Part shown: positions 46,551 to 54,872 of the stretch, in pieces
Numbering within the stretch: position 1 is the first letter of the stretch
Layout: each line of letters opens with the position of its first letter
From: Pseudideonella sakaiensis
Lineage (GTDB): Bacteria; Pseudomonadota; Gammaproteobacteria; Burkholderiales; Burkholderiaceae_C
DNA length: 64,000 nucleotides
Direction: 5' to 3'
Assembly: GCF_001293525.1 (NCBI RefSeq)
Contig: NZ_BBYR01000039.1
Location: 124,001-188,000 of the forward strand
Position numbers and translations under genes: made by a program
The notes under the pieces: model-generated
The model's database searches: none
What the model saw: only the letters and a program-made list of their open reading frames with translations
What the model was told of the DNA's origin: nothing

Positions 46551-47759
46551 ATGACTCCCCTGCTTGCCTACCCGCACGACACGATGGCGCCCGAGCGCCG
46601 CTGGGACGCTCCGTGGACGCTGGCGGAGACGCCGGCCGCACTCGGCACGGTGGCGCCGGTGCCCGCGCCGGCGCTGCGCTGCGTGCGCCTGCATACCGGG
46701 GCCGCGACGGCGGGCCACGACCTCGCCACCCGGCGCTCGGTCGCCCGCTCGCTGGCCCTGCTGCTCGGCTGCCCCTTCGAGGACGGCACGCCGGCGGCCG
46801 AAGGCGATCGCAGCTACCTCGTGCCGACCGAGACGCTGATCGGCTTCGAGGCCGCGGCGCGCCTGGGTGTGCGCGGGCCCGACGACCTGTTCGGCGGCAT
46901 CGTGCCCCACGCCTTCGTCGCGACCAAGGTGATCACCCACCCGCTGGTGGCCGCGCACGCAGCCGCACCGGCGGGCTGGTCGGCGCGCTTCAGCGAGCGG
47001 GTGCGCGGTGTCGTGTTGCCGGGCTTCGCGGTCTTCTCGGCGGCGGATGCGCGACGTGCGCTGCGCCGCCTGCTCGCCGACGGGGCGGTGCGCGTCAAGT
47101 CGCCGGACGGCGTGGGCGGCGGCGGCCAGAGCGTGGTCGGCGATGCCACGCCGTTCGAGACCCTGCTGTCCACCATCGACCCGGCGCAGCTGGCCCGCGA
47201 CGGCCTGGTGCTGGAGCGCAACCTCTCCCGGGTGCAGACCTGCAGCGTGGGCCAGGTGCGCGTCGGGCCGTTCTGCGCGTCCTACGTCGGCGTGCAGGGC
47301 CTGGTGCCGGACCACGCCGGCCGCGAGGTCTACGGCGGCTCGCGGCTGCGCGTGGTGCGCGGCGACTTCGACGCGCTGCTGCGCCGTCCGCTCGCGCGGA
47401 CCGACCGCCTCGCCGTCGAGCAGGCGCTGGTCTACCACGCGGCCGCCTGCGAGGAGTACGGCGTGGTCGCGAGCCGCGCCAACTACGACATCGCCCAGGG
47501 CCTGGACGAGAGCGGGCGCTGGCGCTCCGGCGTGCTCGAGCAGTCGTGGCGCATCGGCGGGGCGAGCGGCGCCGAGGTGGCCGCGCTGTTCGCCTTCCAG
47601 GCCGATCCGGCGCTCGAGTCGGTCACCGCATCGACCCACGAGGTCTACGCGGAGCACCCGGTGCCGCCACCGGGCGCGCAGGTGCATTTCGACGACACCG
47701 ATCCCCAGGCCGGCCGGCTGCTGAAGTACGCGCAGCTCGACACCGATGCCCAGCCATGA
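46551..47759 (+). CDS. DUF3182 family, ATP-grasp-like protein
   Basis: A 402-residue protein of a Burkholderiales/Pseudomonas family without known activity. Seen: PHAFVATKVITHPLV, LLADGAVRVKSPDGVGGGGQSVVGD (Gly-rich loop with Lys, as in ATP-grasp folds), GLVLERNLSRVQTCSVGQVRVG, TEVYGGSRLRVVRGDF-like sequence and SRANYDIAQGLDESGRWRSGVLEQSWRIGGAS. This pattern suggests an ATP-dependent ligase; that is inference. It heads a five-gene operon divergent from glgC and overlaps the hydrolase by 14 bases. An AAGGAGG element stands about 30 bases upstream, rather far from ATG 46551. Confidence 0.75.
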   Translation: MTPLLAYPHDTMAPERRWDAPWTLAETPAALGTVAPVPAPALRCVRLHTGAATAGHDLATRRSVARSLALLLGCPFEDGTPAAEGDRSYLVPTETLIGFEAAARLGVRGPDDLFGGIVPHAFVATKVITHPLVAAHAAAPAGWSARFSERVRGVVLPGFAVFSAADARRALRRLLADGAVRVKSPDGVGGGGQSVVGDATPFETLLSTIDPAQLARDGLVLERNLSRVQTCSVGQVRVGPFCASYVGVQGLVPDHAGREVYGGSRLRVVRGDFDALLRRPLARTDRLAVEQALVYHAAACEEYGVVASRANYDIAQGLDESGRWRSGVLEQSWRIGGASGAEVAALFAFQADPALESVTASTHEVYAEHPVPPPGAQVHFDDTDPQAGRLLKYAQLDTDAQP

Positions 47760-48597
47760 CGAGCCGGTGGAGATCGCGGTCGACGACGCCAGCATCTCCG
47801 GCACCTTCGTCGTCCCGGGCACCCGCGTGCCCGGCGTGCTGTTCGTGCACGGCTGGGGCGGCACGCAGCAGCAGTACCTGACCCGGGCGCGCGAAATCGC
47901 CGCGCTCGGCTGCATCTGCCTGACCTTCGACCTGCGCGGGCACGCCTCGACGCTCGCGCAGTCCGAGACCGTCACCCGCGAGAACAACCTGCGCGACGTG
48001 CTGGCCGCGTACGACCGGCTGGCCGCACGGCGCCACGTGGACCCGGAGCGCATCGCGCTGGTGGGCAGCAGCTATGGCGGCTACCTCGGTGCGATCGCCA
48101 GCACGCTGCGGCCCGTGCGCTGGCTCGCGCTGCGTGCACCGGCGCTTTACCAGGACAGCGGCTGGGAGATCCCGAAGCGCCAGCTGCACCGCGACCAGGA
48201 CCTGCCCACCTACCGCCGCCAGCTGGTGCGCGCTGCCGACAACCGCGCGCTCGCCGCCTGCGAGGCCTTCCGCGGCGACGTGCTGCTGGTCGAGTCGGAA
48301 CACGACGCGATCGTCCCGGCGATGGTGCTCGCCAGCTACCGCGAGGCCTGCACCCATGCCCGTTCCGTGACCTACCGCTGCCTCGAAGGCGCCGACCACG
48401 GCCTGAGCTCGGACGAGTCGCAGGCCGGCTACCTGCGGCTGCTGCGCCAGTGGCTGGCCGAGATGGTCGAGACCGACCGCCAGCGCAGCGACGAGCGCGC
48501 CGCCCGGCCGGCGGCCGAGGCCTCGCCCACCCGGCCCAGCGTCGCGCCCGAAACCCCTCCGAAAGCCATTGCGCCCGAAGCGCTGCCGTCGCCATGA
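47746..48597 (+). CDS. Alpha/beta hydrolase
   Basis: A 283-residue serine hydrolase. GVLFVHGWGGTQQQYLTRAREIAALG contains the oxyanion HGWGG; the nucleophile elbow is GSSYGG (LVGSSYGGYLGAIAS); Asp in LLVESEHDAIVP; His in GADHGLSSDE. It resembles dienelactone-hydrolase/acetyl-xylan-esterase-like peptidase S9 relatives. Residues about 240-283 are a disordered Pro/Ala tail. No signal peptide, so it is cytoplasmic. It overlaps DUF3182 upstream by 14 bases and the EEP gene downstream by 4 (ATGA). Substrate unknown. Confidence 0.85.
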   Translation: MPSHDEPVEIAVDDASISGTFVVPGTRVPGVLFVHGWGGTQQQYLTRAREIAALGCICLTFDLRGHASTLAQSETVTRENNLRDVLAAYDRLAARRHVDPERIALVGSSYGGYLGAIASTLRPVRWLALRAPALYQDSGWEIPKRQLHRDQDLPTYRRQLVRAADNRALAACEAFRGDVLLVESEHDAIVPAMVLASYREACTHARSVTYRCLEGADHGLSSDESQAGYLRLLRQWLAEMVETDRQRSDERAARPAAEASPTRPSVAPETPPKAIAPEALPSP

Positions 48598-49457
48598 GCC
48601 TGCTGTCCGACGCCCCCGATCTGCTGGAAGCCGAGCCGCCGGGCTCGCCCGCGCGCACGCCCCTCGACGGGCCGGCCCCGCGCGCGCCGCGCCCGGTCGC
48701 GGCCGTCGCCGGCACGCTGAGCCTGCGCCTGCTGACGGTCAACATCCACAAGGGCTTCTCGGGCCTGAACCGCCGCTTCGTGCTGCACGAGCTGCGCGAC
48801 GCGGTGCGGCGCGTCGGTGCGGACGTGGTCTTCCTGCAGGAGGTGCAAGGCAGCCACCGCCACCACGCGCGGCGCTGGAGCGACTACCCGGGCACGCTGC
48901 ACGCGGAGTTCATGGCCGACGAGATCTGGCCGCAGTACGCCTACGGCCGCAATGCCGTCTACCCGCACGGCGACCACGGCAATGCCGTGCTGTCGAAGTT
49001 CCCGATCGTGGCCCAGGCCAACCACGACGTCTCGGTGCAGGGCCCGGAGCGGCGCGGCCTGCTGCACTGCGCGCTGGCGCTGCCGCCGCTGGGGCGCACG
49101 CTGCACGTGGTCTGCGTCCACCTCGGCCTGCGCGAGGGCCACCGGCGGCGCCAGATCGAGCGGCTGCTGGCGCTGATCGCGAGCGAGGTGCCCGCCGATG
49201 CGCCGCTGGTGGTGGCCGGCGACTTCAACGACTGGCGCGAACGCGCCCATGCGGGCCTGCAGGCGGCCGACCTGGTCGAGGTGCACGCGAGCGCCCATGG
49301 CCGTGCCGCGCGCAGCTTCCCGGCCGGCTTCCCGCTGCTGCCGCTGGACCGCATCTACGTGCGCGGCGTGCTCGGCCACTTGCCGCTGCCGCTGCCGCGC
49401 CACCCCTGGGCGCGGCTGTCCGACCATGCGCCGCTGGCGGCGGAGGTGCGGCTGTGA
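48594..49457 (+). CDS. Endonuclease/exonuclease/phosphatase family protein, YbhP-like
   Basis: A 287-residue EEP-superfamily protein. After a Pro-rich lead of about 45 residues come LRLLTVNIHKGFSGLNRRFVLHELRDAVRRVGADVVFLQEVQG, GNAVLSKFPIV, VVCVHLGLREGHRRRQIERLL, GDFNDW and the terminal LSDHAPLAAEV, supplying the Glu, Asp, Asn and His metal-site residues. In E. coli the homologue ybhP adjoins clsB (ybhO) and ybhN, and the same order occurs here, suggesting a phospholipid-related phosphoesterase. Its stop overlaps the clsB start (GTGA). Confidence 0.88.
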   Translation: MSLLSDAPDLLEAEPPGSPARTPLDGPAPRAPRPVAAVAGTLSLRLLTVNIHKGFSGLNRRFVLHELRDAVRRVGADVVFLQEVQGSHRHHARRWSDYPGTLHAEFMADEIWPQYAYGRNAVYPHGDHGNAVLSKFPIVAQANHDVSVQGPERRGLLHCALALPPLGRTLHVVCVHLGLREGHRRRQIERLLALIASEVPADAPLVVAGDFNDWRERAHAGLQAADLVEVHASAHGRAARSFPAGFPLLPLDRIYVRGVLGHLPLPLPRHPWARLSDHAPLAAEVRL

Positions 49458-50881
49458 CGCCGCCGCAGGGCATGTCGCAGGCTGGCGCGGCGCCCGAGCG
49501 CAGCGCGGCCGGACGCCCGCTGCGGCGGGCCTGGGAGGCCTGGCGCCGGCGCCGCCAGGGCCCGGCCGCCGTGGACGGCAGCCCCGACTTCCTGAACAGC
49601 GCGCGCTGGCTCGGCGGCCACCGCATCACGCTGCTGGAGAACGGCGAGGCCTTCTTCCCGCGCGTGTTCGAGGCCATCGAGGCCGCGCGCGACGAGGTGC
49701 TGATCGAGACCTTCATCCTGTTCGACGACAAGGTCGGCCGCGGGCTGCAGGCTGCGCTGCTGGCGGCCGCCGGACGCGGCGTGCGCGTCGCGCTGACCGT
49801 CGACGGCTACGGCTCTCCCGACCTGCCGCCCGACTTCGTCGACCCGCTGACCGCCGCCGGCGTGCGCTTCCTCGCGTACGACCCCGCGCCGCGGCTGTTC
49901 GGCTGGCGGCCCAACATGCTGCGCCGGCTGCACCGCAAGCTGGTCGTGATCGACGGCGAGCGCGCCTTCGTCGGCGGCATCAATTATTCGGCCGACCACC
50001 TGGCCGACTTCGGGCCGCAGGCGAAGCAGGACTACGCGATCGAGGTCGAGGGGCCGCTGGTGGCCACCATCCACCACTTCCTGCGCGCCGCGCAGCGCGT
50101 CGCCGAGCCGAGCCGGCGCTGGCTGCGCCGCACGCCGGCCAGCCCGGCCCCGGCGCCGGCCGGCAGCGCCGAGGCGATGTTCGTCACGCGCGACAACCGC
50201 GACCACGCCAGCGACATCGAGCGCCACTACCGCGCCGCGATCCGCGCGGCACGCCGCCGGGTCGTGATCGCCAACGCCTATTTCTTCCCCGGCTACCGGC
50301 TGATCCGCGAACTGCGCCGCGCCGCACGGCGCGGCGTGGAGGTGATCCTGATCCTGCAGGGCGAGCCCGACATGCCCATCGTGCGCACCGCGGCCTCCAC
50401 GCTCTACGACCACCTGCTGCGCGCCGGCGTGCGCATCTTCGAGTACTGCGAGCGGCCGCTGCATGGCAAGGTCGCGGTGATCGACGGCGTCTGGTCCACC
50501 GTCGGCTCGAGCAACCTCGACCCGCTGAGCCTCTCGCTGAACCTCGAGGCCAACGTGATGGTGCGCGACCCGGCCTTCGCGGCGCAGCTCGAGGCCCGCC
50601 TGGACCACCTGATGCAGCATGCCTGCCGCGAGATCGACGCGGCGGCGCTGGCGCCTTCCGGGGCCTGGAGCGTGATCCGCAACACGCTGGTGTTCCACTT
50701 CCTGCGCCACTTCCCGCGCTGGGCGCCGCGGCTGCCGACGCTGGTGCCGCACGACGCGGTGCCGATCGCGTGGGCGGCGTCCGCGGCCGGCACGGCGGCC
50801 GCCACCGCGGCGGGGACGACGGCGGCAGCCGCGGCAGCCGCCTCCCCCGGGGCCGAACATCACCGGGAGGCCCTCGGGTGA
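49454..50881 (+). CDS. clsB: Cardiolipin synthase B type phospholipase-D enzyme
   Basis: A 475-residue phospholipase-D superfamily protein. Two HKD motifs are intact: HRKLVVIDGERAFVGGINYS (about residue 160) and HGKVAVIDGVWSTVGSSNLDP (about residue 340). The opening FLNSARWLGGHRITLLENGEAFFPRVFEAIEAARDEVLIETFI is ClsB-like, with no N-terminal membrane helices, as in ClsB. It forms cardiolipin from phosphatidylglycerol and/or phosphatidylethanolamine. GTG 49454 overlaps the previous stop; ATG 49472 is an alternative. The last 40 residues are Ala/Thr-rich. Confidence 0.92.
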   Translation: MTPPQGMSQAGAAPERSAAGRPLRRAWEAWRRRRQGPAAVDGSPDFLNSARWLGGHRITLLENGEAFFPRVFEAIEAARDEVLIETFILFDDKVGRGLQAALLAAAGRGVRVALTVDGYGSPDLPPDFVDPLTAAGVRFLAYDPAPRLFGWRPNMLRRLHRKLVVIDGERAFVGGINYSADHLADFGPQAKQDYAIEVEGPLVATIHHFLRAAQRVAEPSRRWLRRTPASPAPAPAGSAEAMFVTRDNRDHASDIERHYRAAIRAARRRVVIANAYFFPGYRLIRELRRAARRGVEVILILQGEPDMPIVRTAASTLYDHLLRAGVRIFEYCERPLHGKVAVIDGVWSTVGSSNLDPLSLSLNLEANVMVRDPAFAAQLEARLDHLMQHACREIDAAALAPSGAWSVIRNTLVFHFLRHFPRWAPRLPTLVPHDAVPIAWAASAAGTAAATAAGTTAAAAAAASPGAEHHREALG

Positions 50882-51972
50882 GCGCCGGGCCGCCGCGGCT
50901 GGCGACCGATGCCGCCGGGCTGGGGGCCGGGCCGGCAAGCAGCGGGCAGGCTCGGGCCCTTGGCAGCCCCGGCGCCCCTGAGCCGGCGGCGGCGGCGACG
51001 CCCCGCCGCGGCTGGGCCGCGGCCTGGCCGTGGATCGCCCGCACGCTGACCGCGGCGCTGCTGCTCGGCGCCGCGGGGCTGCTCTGGCGCCAGCTGCGCG
51101 GCCTCGACACCGCCGAGGTCTGGCGCACGCTGCAGGGCCAGGACGGCGCGACCCTCGCGCTGGCGGCCGCGCTGGCCGCCGCCAGCCATGCGGTGGTCGC
51201 GAGCTACGACCTGGTCGGCCGGCACCTGAGCGGCCACCGCCTCCCCCGGGCCCGCGTGCTGGCGACCGCCTTCGTCAGCTACGCGATGAACCTCAACCTC
51301 GGTGCGCTGGTGGGCGGCATCGGCTTCCGGCTGCGGCTGTACACGCGGCAGGGCCTGCGGCCGGCCACCGTCACGGGCATCGTTGCCACCTCGATGCTCA
51401 GCAACTGGAGCGGCTGGGTGCTGCTGGCCGGCCTGCTGCTCGTGTTCGCGGCGCCCGCCGTGCCGGGGCTGCCGGCAGGCGCGGCGCCCTGGCTCGGCGG
51501 CCTGCTGCTGGCCGCCCTCGCGGCAGCCTGGCTCCACGTCGCCACCGGCGAACGCCGCCTGGCGCTGCGCACGCTGCGGCTGCGCCTGCCCGGTGGCCGG
51601 CTCGCGCTGCTGCAGCTCGGCCTCTCGAGCCTGAACTGGACCCTGATGGCCGGCGTGATCGCGGTGCTGCTCGGCGCCGGCCTCGACGCAACGGGCGGCC
51701 CCGGCCCGGGCTTCACCGCCGTGCTGGGCGCGCTGCTGGTCGCGGCCGTCGCGGGCGTGCTGACCCACGTGCCGGCCGGCCTCGGCGTGCTCGAGGCGGT
51801 CTTCGTCGCGCTGCTCGGCGGCACCGTCCCGCCGGCCACGCTGGTCGCCGCACTGCTGCTGTACCGGGCGTTCTACTACCTCGCGCCGCTGCTGCTGGCG
51901 GCGGTGGTCTACCTCGTCCTCGAGGCGCGTGCGCCGGAAGACCCCAGCGCCGCGCTGCCGCCGCGGGGCTGA
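50878..51972 (+). CDS. YbhN/UPF0104 family integral membrane protein
   Basis: A 364-residue protein with a 45-residue cytoplasmic Pro/Ala lead and about eight membrane helices. Family landmarks are ASYDLVGRHLSGHRLPRARVLATAFVSYAMNLNLGALVGGIGFRLRLYTRQGL and VLTHVPAGLGVLEAVFVALLGG, shared with lysylphosphatidylglycerol-synthase-type flippase domains. E. coli ybhN is the neighbour of clsB. A role in lipid transport across the membrane is plausible but unproven. GTG 50878 overlaps the clsB stop. Last gene of the operon. Confidence 0.85.
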   Translation: MSAGPPRLATDAAGLGAGPASSGQARALGSPGAPEPAAAATPRRGWAAAWPWIARTLTAALLLGAAGLLWRQLRGLDTAEVWRTLQGQDGATLALAAALAAASHAVVASYDLVGRHLSGHRLPRARVLATAFVSYAMNLNLGALVGGIGFRLRLYTRQGLRPATVTGIVATSMLSNWSGWVLLAGLLLVFAAPAVPGLPAGAAPWLGGLLLAALAAAWLHVATGERRLALRTLRLRLPGGRLALLQLGLSSLNWTLMAGVIAVLLGAGLDATGGPGPGFTAVLGALLVAAVAGVLTHVPAGLGVLEAVFVALLGGTVPPATLVAALLLYRAFYYLAPLLLAAVVYLVLEARAPEDPSAALPPRG

Positions 51973-51986
51973 TGCGGGTCCAACGC

Positions 51987-52012
51987 AAAAAAGGACCGCC
52001 GAGGCGGTCCTT
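51987..52012 (-). terminator. Rho-independent terminator of the lanthanide-type dehydrogenase gene
   Basis: AAGGACCGC and GCGGTCCTT pair around a CGAG loop (51991-52012). On the minus strand the hairpin is followed by six T residues (complement of A 51987-51992). It lies about 90 bases beyond the stop at 52103. On the plus strand it may also slow transcripts from the YbhN gene, but without a T-tract. Confidence 0.8.
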
Positions 52013-52102
52013 CGAAAGCCGGCGGCCGGCCGACCGGTCCACGCACCGGCCGGTGCCGGGACGCCCCGCCAGGAGCCTTCCGGCGGCCGACGGCGTCTTC
52101 GC

Positions 52103-53938
52103 TCAGCGGGTCGTGTGCGAGACCGGGGTCACCGGGGAGGCGGCGCGGGCGCTGCGGGCGCTGCCGGCCGTGTCGGCCTGCGCGGTGGTGCCGCCGCCGG
52201 CTTTGGGCAGCTTGAACACCCAGACCATGCCGCCCTGCTCGAGGTAGTTGACCTTCTTGGCCACGTCGCCGCCCCACAGCGGCACGGCGCCGCCCCAGCC
52301 GGAGACCACCGAGACGTACTGCTCGCCGCCCTGGGTCCAGGTGACCGGCGGGGCGACCACGCCCGAGCCGGTCTGGAACTCCCACAGGATCTTGCCGGTC
52401 TTCGCGTCGGCGGCCTTCAGCAGGCCTTCCGGCGTGCCCCAGAACACCAGGTTGCCGCCGGTGGTCAGCACGCCGCCCCACAGCGGCGCGCCGTTCTTCA
52501 CCTCCCAGACGATCTTGCCGCTCTTCGGGTCGATCGCGCGCAGCGCGCCGATGTATTCCTCGTTGATGGTCTTGATCGTGAAGCCCGCGCCCAGGTAGGC
52601 CGCGCCCTTCTTGTAGGTGATGGGCTCGTTCCAGATCTCCATGCCCCACTCGTTGGCCGGCACGTAGAAGAGCTTGGTCTCCGGGCTGTAGGCCATCGGC
52701 ATCTGGTTCTTGCCGCCGAGGAAGCTCGGCGCCGAGAACACGACGTTGCCCTTCTTGGCGTCGGCGCTCGAGGTCGGGTCGCCCGGCCGGTTCTCCGGCA
52801 CGAAGTTCGGCCGCCCGGTCTTCAGGTCGATGCCGGTGGCCCAGGTGATCTTCTTGACGAAGGGGAAGGCGTTCAGCAGCTCACCGGTGCGCGCGTCGTT
52901 GACGTAGAAGAAGCCGTTGCGGTCGGCCTTGCCGCCGACGCGCTTGCCGTCCATGTCGAAGGTGACGAACTCGTTGACGCCGTCGAAGTCCCAGCCGTCG
53001 TTCGGCGTGTTCTGGTAGTGCCACTTGATCTGGCCGGTCTTGACGTCGATCGCGATCGTCGAGCACGAGTAGAGGTTGTCGCCCTTGCGCAGGTGGCTGT
53101 TCCACGGGGCCGGGTTGCCGGCGCCGAAGTAGGCCAGGCCGGTCTTGGCGTCGTAGGTGCCGCCCAGCCAGGTGGCCGCGCCACCGGTCTTCCACAGGTC
53201 GCCCGGCCAGCTCTTGTTGGTCGTGCCGGAGACGCCGTTCTCCTTCGCGTTGCCGTCCTTGTCGTAGGTGTAGCCCATGTGGCCTTCCACCGTCGGGCGG
53301 CTCCAGACCATGCGCCCGGTCTTGGCGTCGCGCGCCTCGACGCGGCCGACCACGCCGAACTCGCCGCCGGACACGCCGGTCAGCACCAGGCCGTTGGCGA
53401 TGATCGGCGCGGCGGTGGCGGAGTAGCCGGCCGCGTAGTCGTCGATCTTCTCCTTCCAGACCACCTCGCCGCTGTCCTGGTTCAGCGCCACCAGCTGGGC
53501 GTCCAGCGTCGCGAAGATGACCAGGTTGTCGTACAGCGCGGCGCCGCGGTTGATCACGTCGCAGCAGGGCATGATGCCGTCGGGCAGGCGGTGCTCGTAC
53601 TTCCACAGCTTCTTCCCGGTCTTCGCGTCGAGCGCGAAGATGCGCGAGTAGGAGGCGGTGACGAACATCTTGCCGCCGTGGATCACCGGTTGGCTTTCCT
53701 GGCCGCGCTGCTTCTCGCCGCCGAAGCTGAAGGCCCAGACCGGCGTCAGCCGCGCGACGTTGCCGGTGTTCACCTGCTTGAGCGGCGAAAAGCGCTGGCC
53801 CTGCGTGCCCAGGCCCCACGAGAGCACGTCGCCGCCGGTGGCGGCGTCGTTCTCGATCATCTGGTTGGTGACGGCGGCCTGTGCGGTCGCCGCGCCGAAG
53901 CCGGCGCCGATCAGCAGCGCCAGGAGTCTCAGTCGCAT
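52103..53938 (-). CDS. PQQ-dependent alcohol dehydrogenase, lanthanide type (XoxF/PedH-like)
   Basis: A 611-residue periplasmic quinoprotein. A signal peptide (residues 1-21, [21 protein letters not shown]) precedes the eight-bladed propeller. The vicinal Cys pair 125-126 (MPCCD) forms the disulfide over PQQ. Metal ligands are Glu 193 (GGEFG), Asn 275 (GAGNPAPWN) and catalytic Asp 317. Asp 319 in GWDFDG is the extra acidic residue that marks lanthanide-dependent enzymes. An unusual 30-residue Ala/Ser/Thr tail follows VWVFKLPK. Ribosome site GAGGAG precedes ATG 53938. No xoxG cytochrome or xoxJ adjoins it. Whether methanol or longer alcohols are oxidised cannot be told. Confidence 0.9.
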   Translation of the reverse strand: MRLRLLALLIGAGFGAATAQAAVTNQMIENDAATGGDVLSWGLGTQGQRFSPLKQVNTGNVARLTPVWAFSFGGEKQRGQESQPVIHGGKMFVTASYSRIFALDAKTGKKLWKYEHRLPDGIMPCCDVINRGAALYDNLVIFATLDAQLVALNQDSGEVVWKEKIDDYAAGYSATAAPIIANGLVLTGVSGGEFGVVGRVEARDAKTGRMVWSRPTVEGHMGYTYDKDGNAKENGVSGTTNKSWPGDLWKTGGAATWLGGTYDAKTGLAYFGAGNPAPWNSHLRKGDNLYSCSTIAIDVKTGQIKWHYQNTPNDGWDFDGVNEFVTFDMDGKRVGGKADRNGFFYVNDARTGELLNAFPFVKKITWATGIDLKTGRPNFVPENRPGDPTSSADAKKGNVVFSAPSFLGGKNQMPMAYSPETKLFYVPANEWGMEIWNEPITYKKGAAYLGAGFTIKTINEEYIGALRAIDPKSGKIVWEVKNGAPLWGGVLTTGGNLVFWGTPEGLLKAADAKTGKILWEFQTGSGVVAPPVTWTQGGEQYVSVVSGWGGAVPLWGGDVAKKVNYLEQGGMVWVFKLPKAGGGTTAQADTAGSARSARAASPVTPVSHTTR

Positions 53939-54234
53939 GGTGTCTCCTCGTGGTTGGGAAGGCGGAACGGGTGTTCCAGCGCAACGCGGCACCCGTCCTC
54001 GGGAAGCCTTCCCGGCAACAAGCATGCCATTGGGATCCCGTGTTCGCCGGGACCCTTTCCCGGCCTCCCGGGCCCGGCCGCCTGCGGGTTAACCCACGCG
54101 CCGCGCCCTTCGGCTGCTACAGGCTCGCACAGTGCACCGCGGGAGCTGTGACAGCCGCTCGAGACGACGCCGGGCCGCCCCGAGTTCTGACCCCCGCCGC
54201 GGGCGGGACCGGCAACGCCCGGCGCTGGGGGCGC
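53939..54234. promoter_or_regulatory. 296-base control region upstream of the lanthanide-type dehydrogenase
   Basis: This gap lies between the dehydrogenase start and the stop of the response regulator. It contains two symmetric elements: GGGAAGCCTTCCC at 54001-54013 and GGGTTAACCC at 54086-54095 (within GCGGGTTAACCCACGC). Both are candidate binding sites for the adjacent response regulator. I find no convincing -35/-10 pair and no open frame with coding character here. Confidence 0.4.
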
Positions 54235-54861
54235 TCAGGACATCAGCCCGTGGCGCATCGCCAGGTGCAGCAGCTTGAAGTCGCTGTCCACGCCGAGCTT
54301 CTGCCGGATCAGCGAGAGGTAGTTGAAGACCGTCTTCGGGCTCAGGTGCATCTGTTCGGCGATGCGTTGCGTGGTATCGCCGCGCACGAGCATGCGCACC
54401 ACCTCGAACTCGCGCGGCGTCAGTCGGCTGAACACCCGGTCGTCGTCCACCACCTCGCGCGCGATCGCCTGCGCCACGTCCGGCGCGATGACCTGGCGCC
54501 CGGCGGCGACCTCGCGCACGGCCTCGATCATCGCGCCGGGTTCGCTGCTCTTGGTCAGGTAGCCGGTGGCCCCCGCGCGCAGCGCCTGCGTCGCATGCGC
54601 GGCGCTGTCGTACATGGAGAACACCAGCACCTTGAGCGCCGGCTCGCGCGCCAGCATGCGCCGCAGCACCTCCAGGCCGCTGCCGTCGCCGAGGTTGAGG
54701 TCGAGCACCACCACGTCCGGCGGCTCGGCCACCACCTGCGCGTAGGCCTCGGCGCCGCTGGCGGCCTCGCCGACCACCGTCAGGCCGGGCTCGGCGTCGA
54801 GCAGCCGGCGGTAGCCCGCGCGCACCACCGCATGGTCGTCGGCCAGCAGGATCCTGATCAT
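54235..54861 (-). CDS. NarL/LuxR-family response regulator
   Basis: A 208-residue regulator. The receiver (1-120) has acidic pair Asp 8/Asp 9, phospho-acceptor Asp 54 in VVVLDLNLGDGSG, and Lys in GYLTKSSEP. The DNA-binding domain (about 145-205) reads FSRLTPREFEVVRMLVRGDTTQRIAEQMHLSPKTVFNYLSLIRQKLGV, a GerE-type helix-turn-helix. AAGGAG precedes ATG 54861. It is encoded 11 bases after the histidine kinase, its evident partner, and between two quinoprotein genes, so control of these alcohol dehydrogenases is likely. Pseudomonas PedR-type regulators have the same job; orthology is not established here. Confidence 0.92.
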   Translation of the reverse strand: MIRILLADDHAVVRAGYRRLLDAEPGLTVVGEAASGAEAYAQVVAEPPDVVVLDLNLGDGSGLEVLRRMLAREPALKVLVFSMYDSAAHATQALRAGATGYLTKSSEPGAMIEAVREVAAGRQVIAPDVAQAIAREVVDDDRVFSRLTPREFEVVRMLVRGDTTQRIAEQMHLSPKTVFNYLSLIRQKLGVDSDFKLLHLAMRHGLMS

Positions 54862-54872
54862 CCCTCGCTCCT

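Noticed and set aside
54040-54234. Short open frames upstream of the lanthanide-type dehydrogenase
   Set aside because: No ribosome sites, codon bias or recognisable sequence; the region is better read as regulatory.
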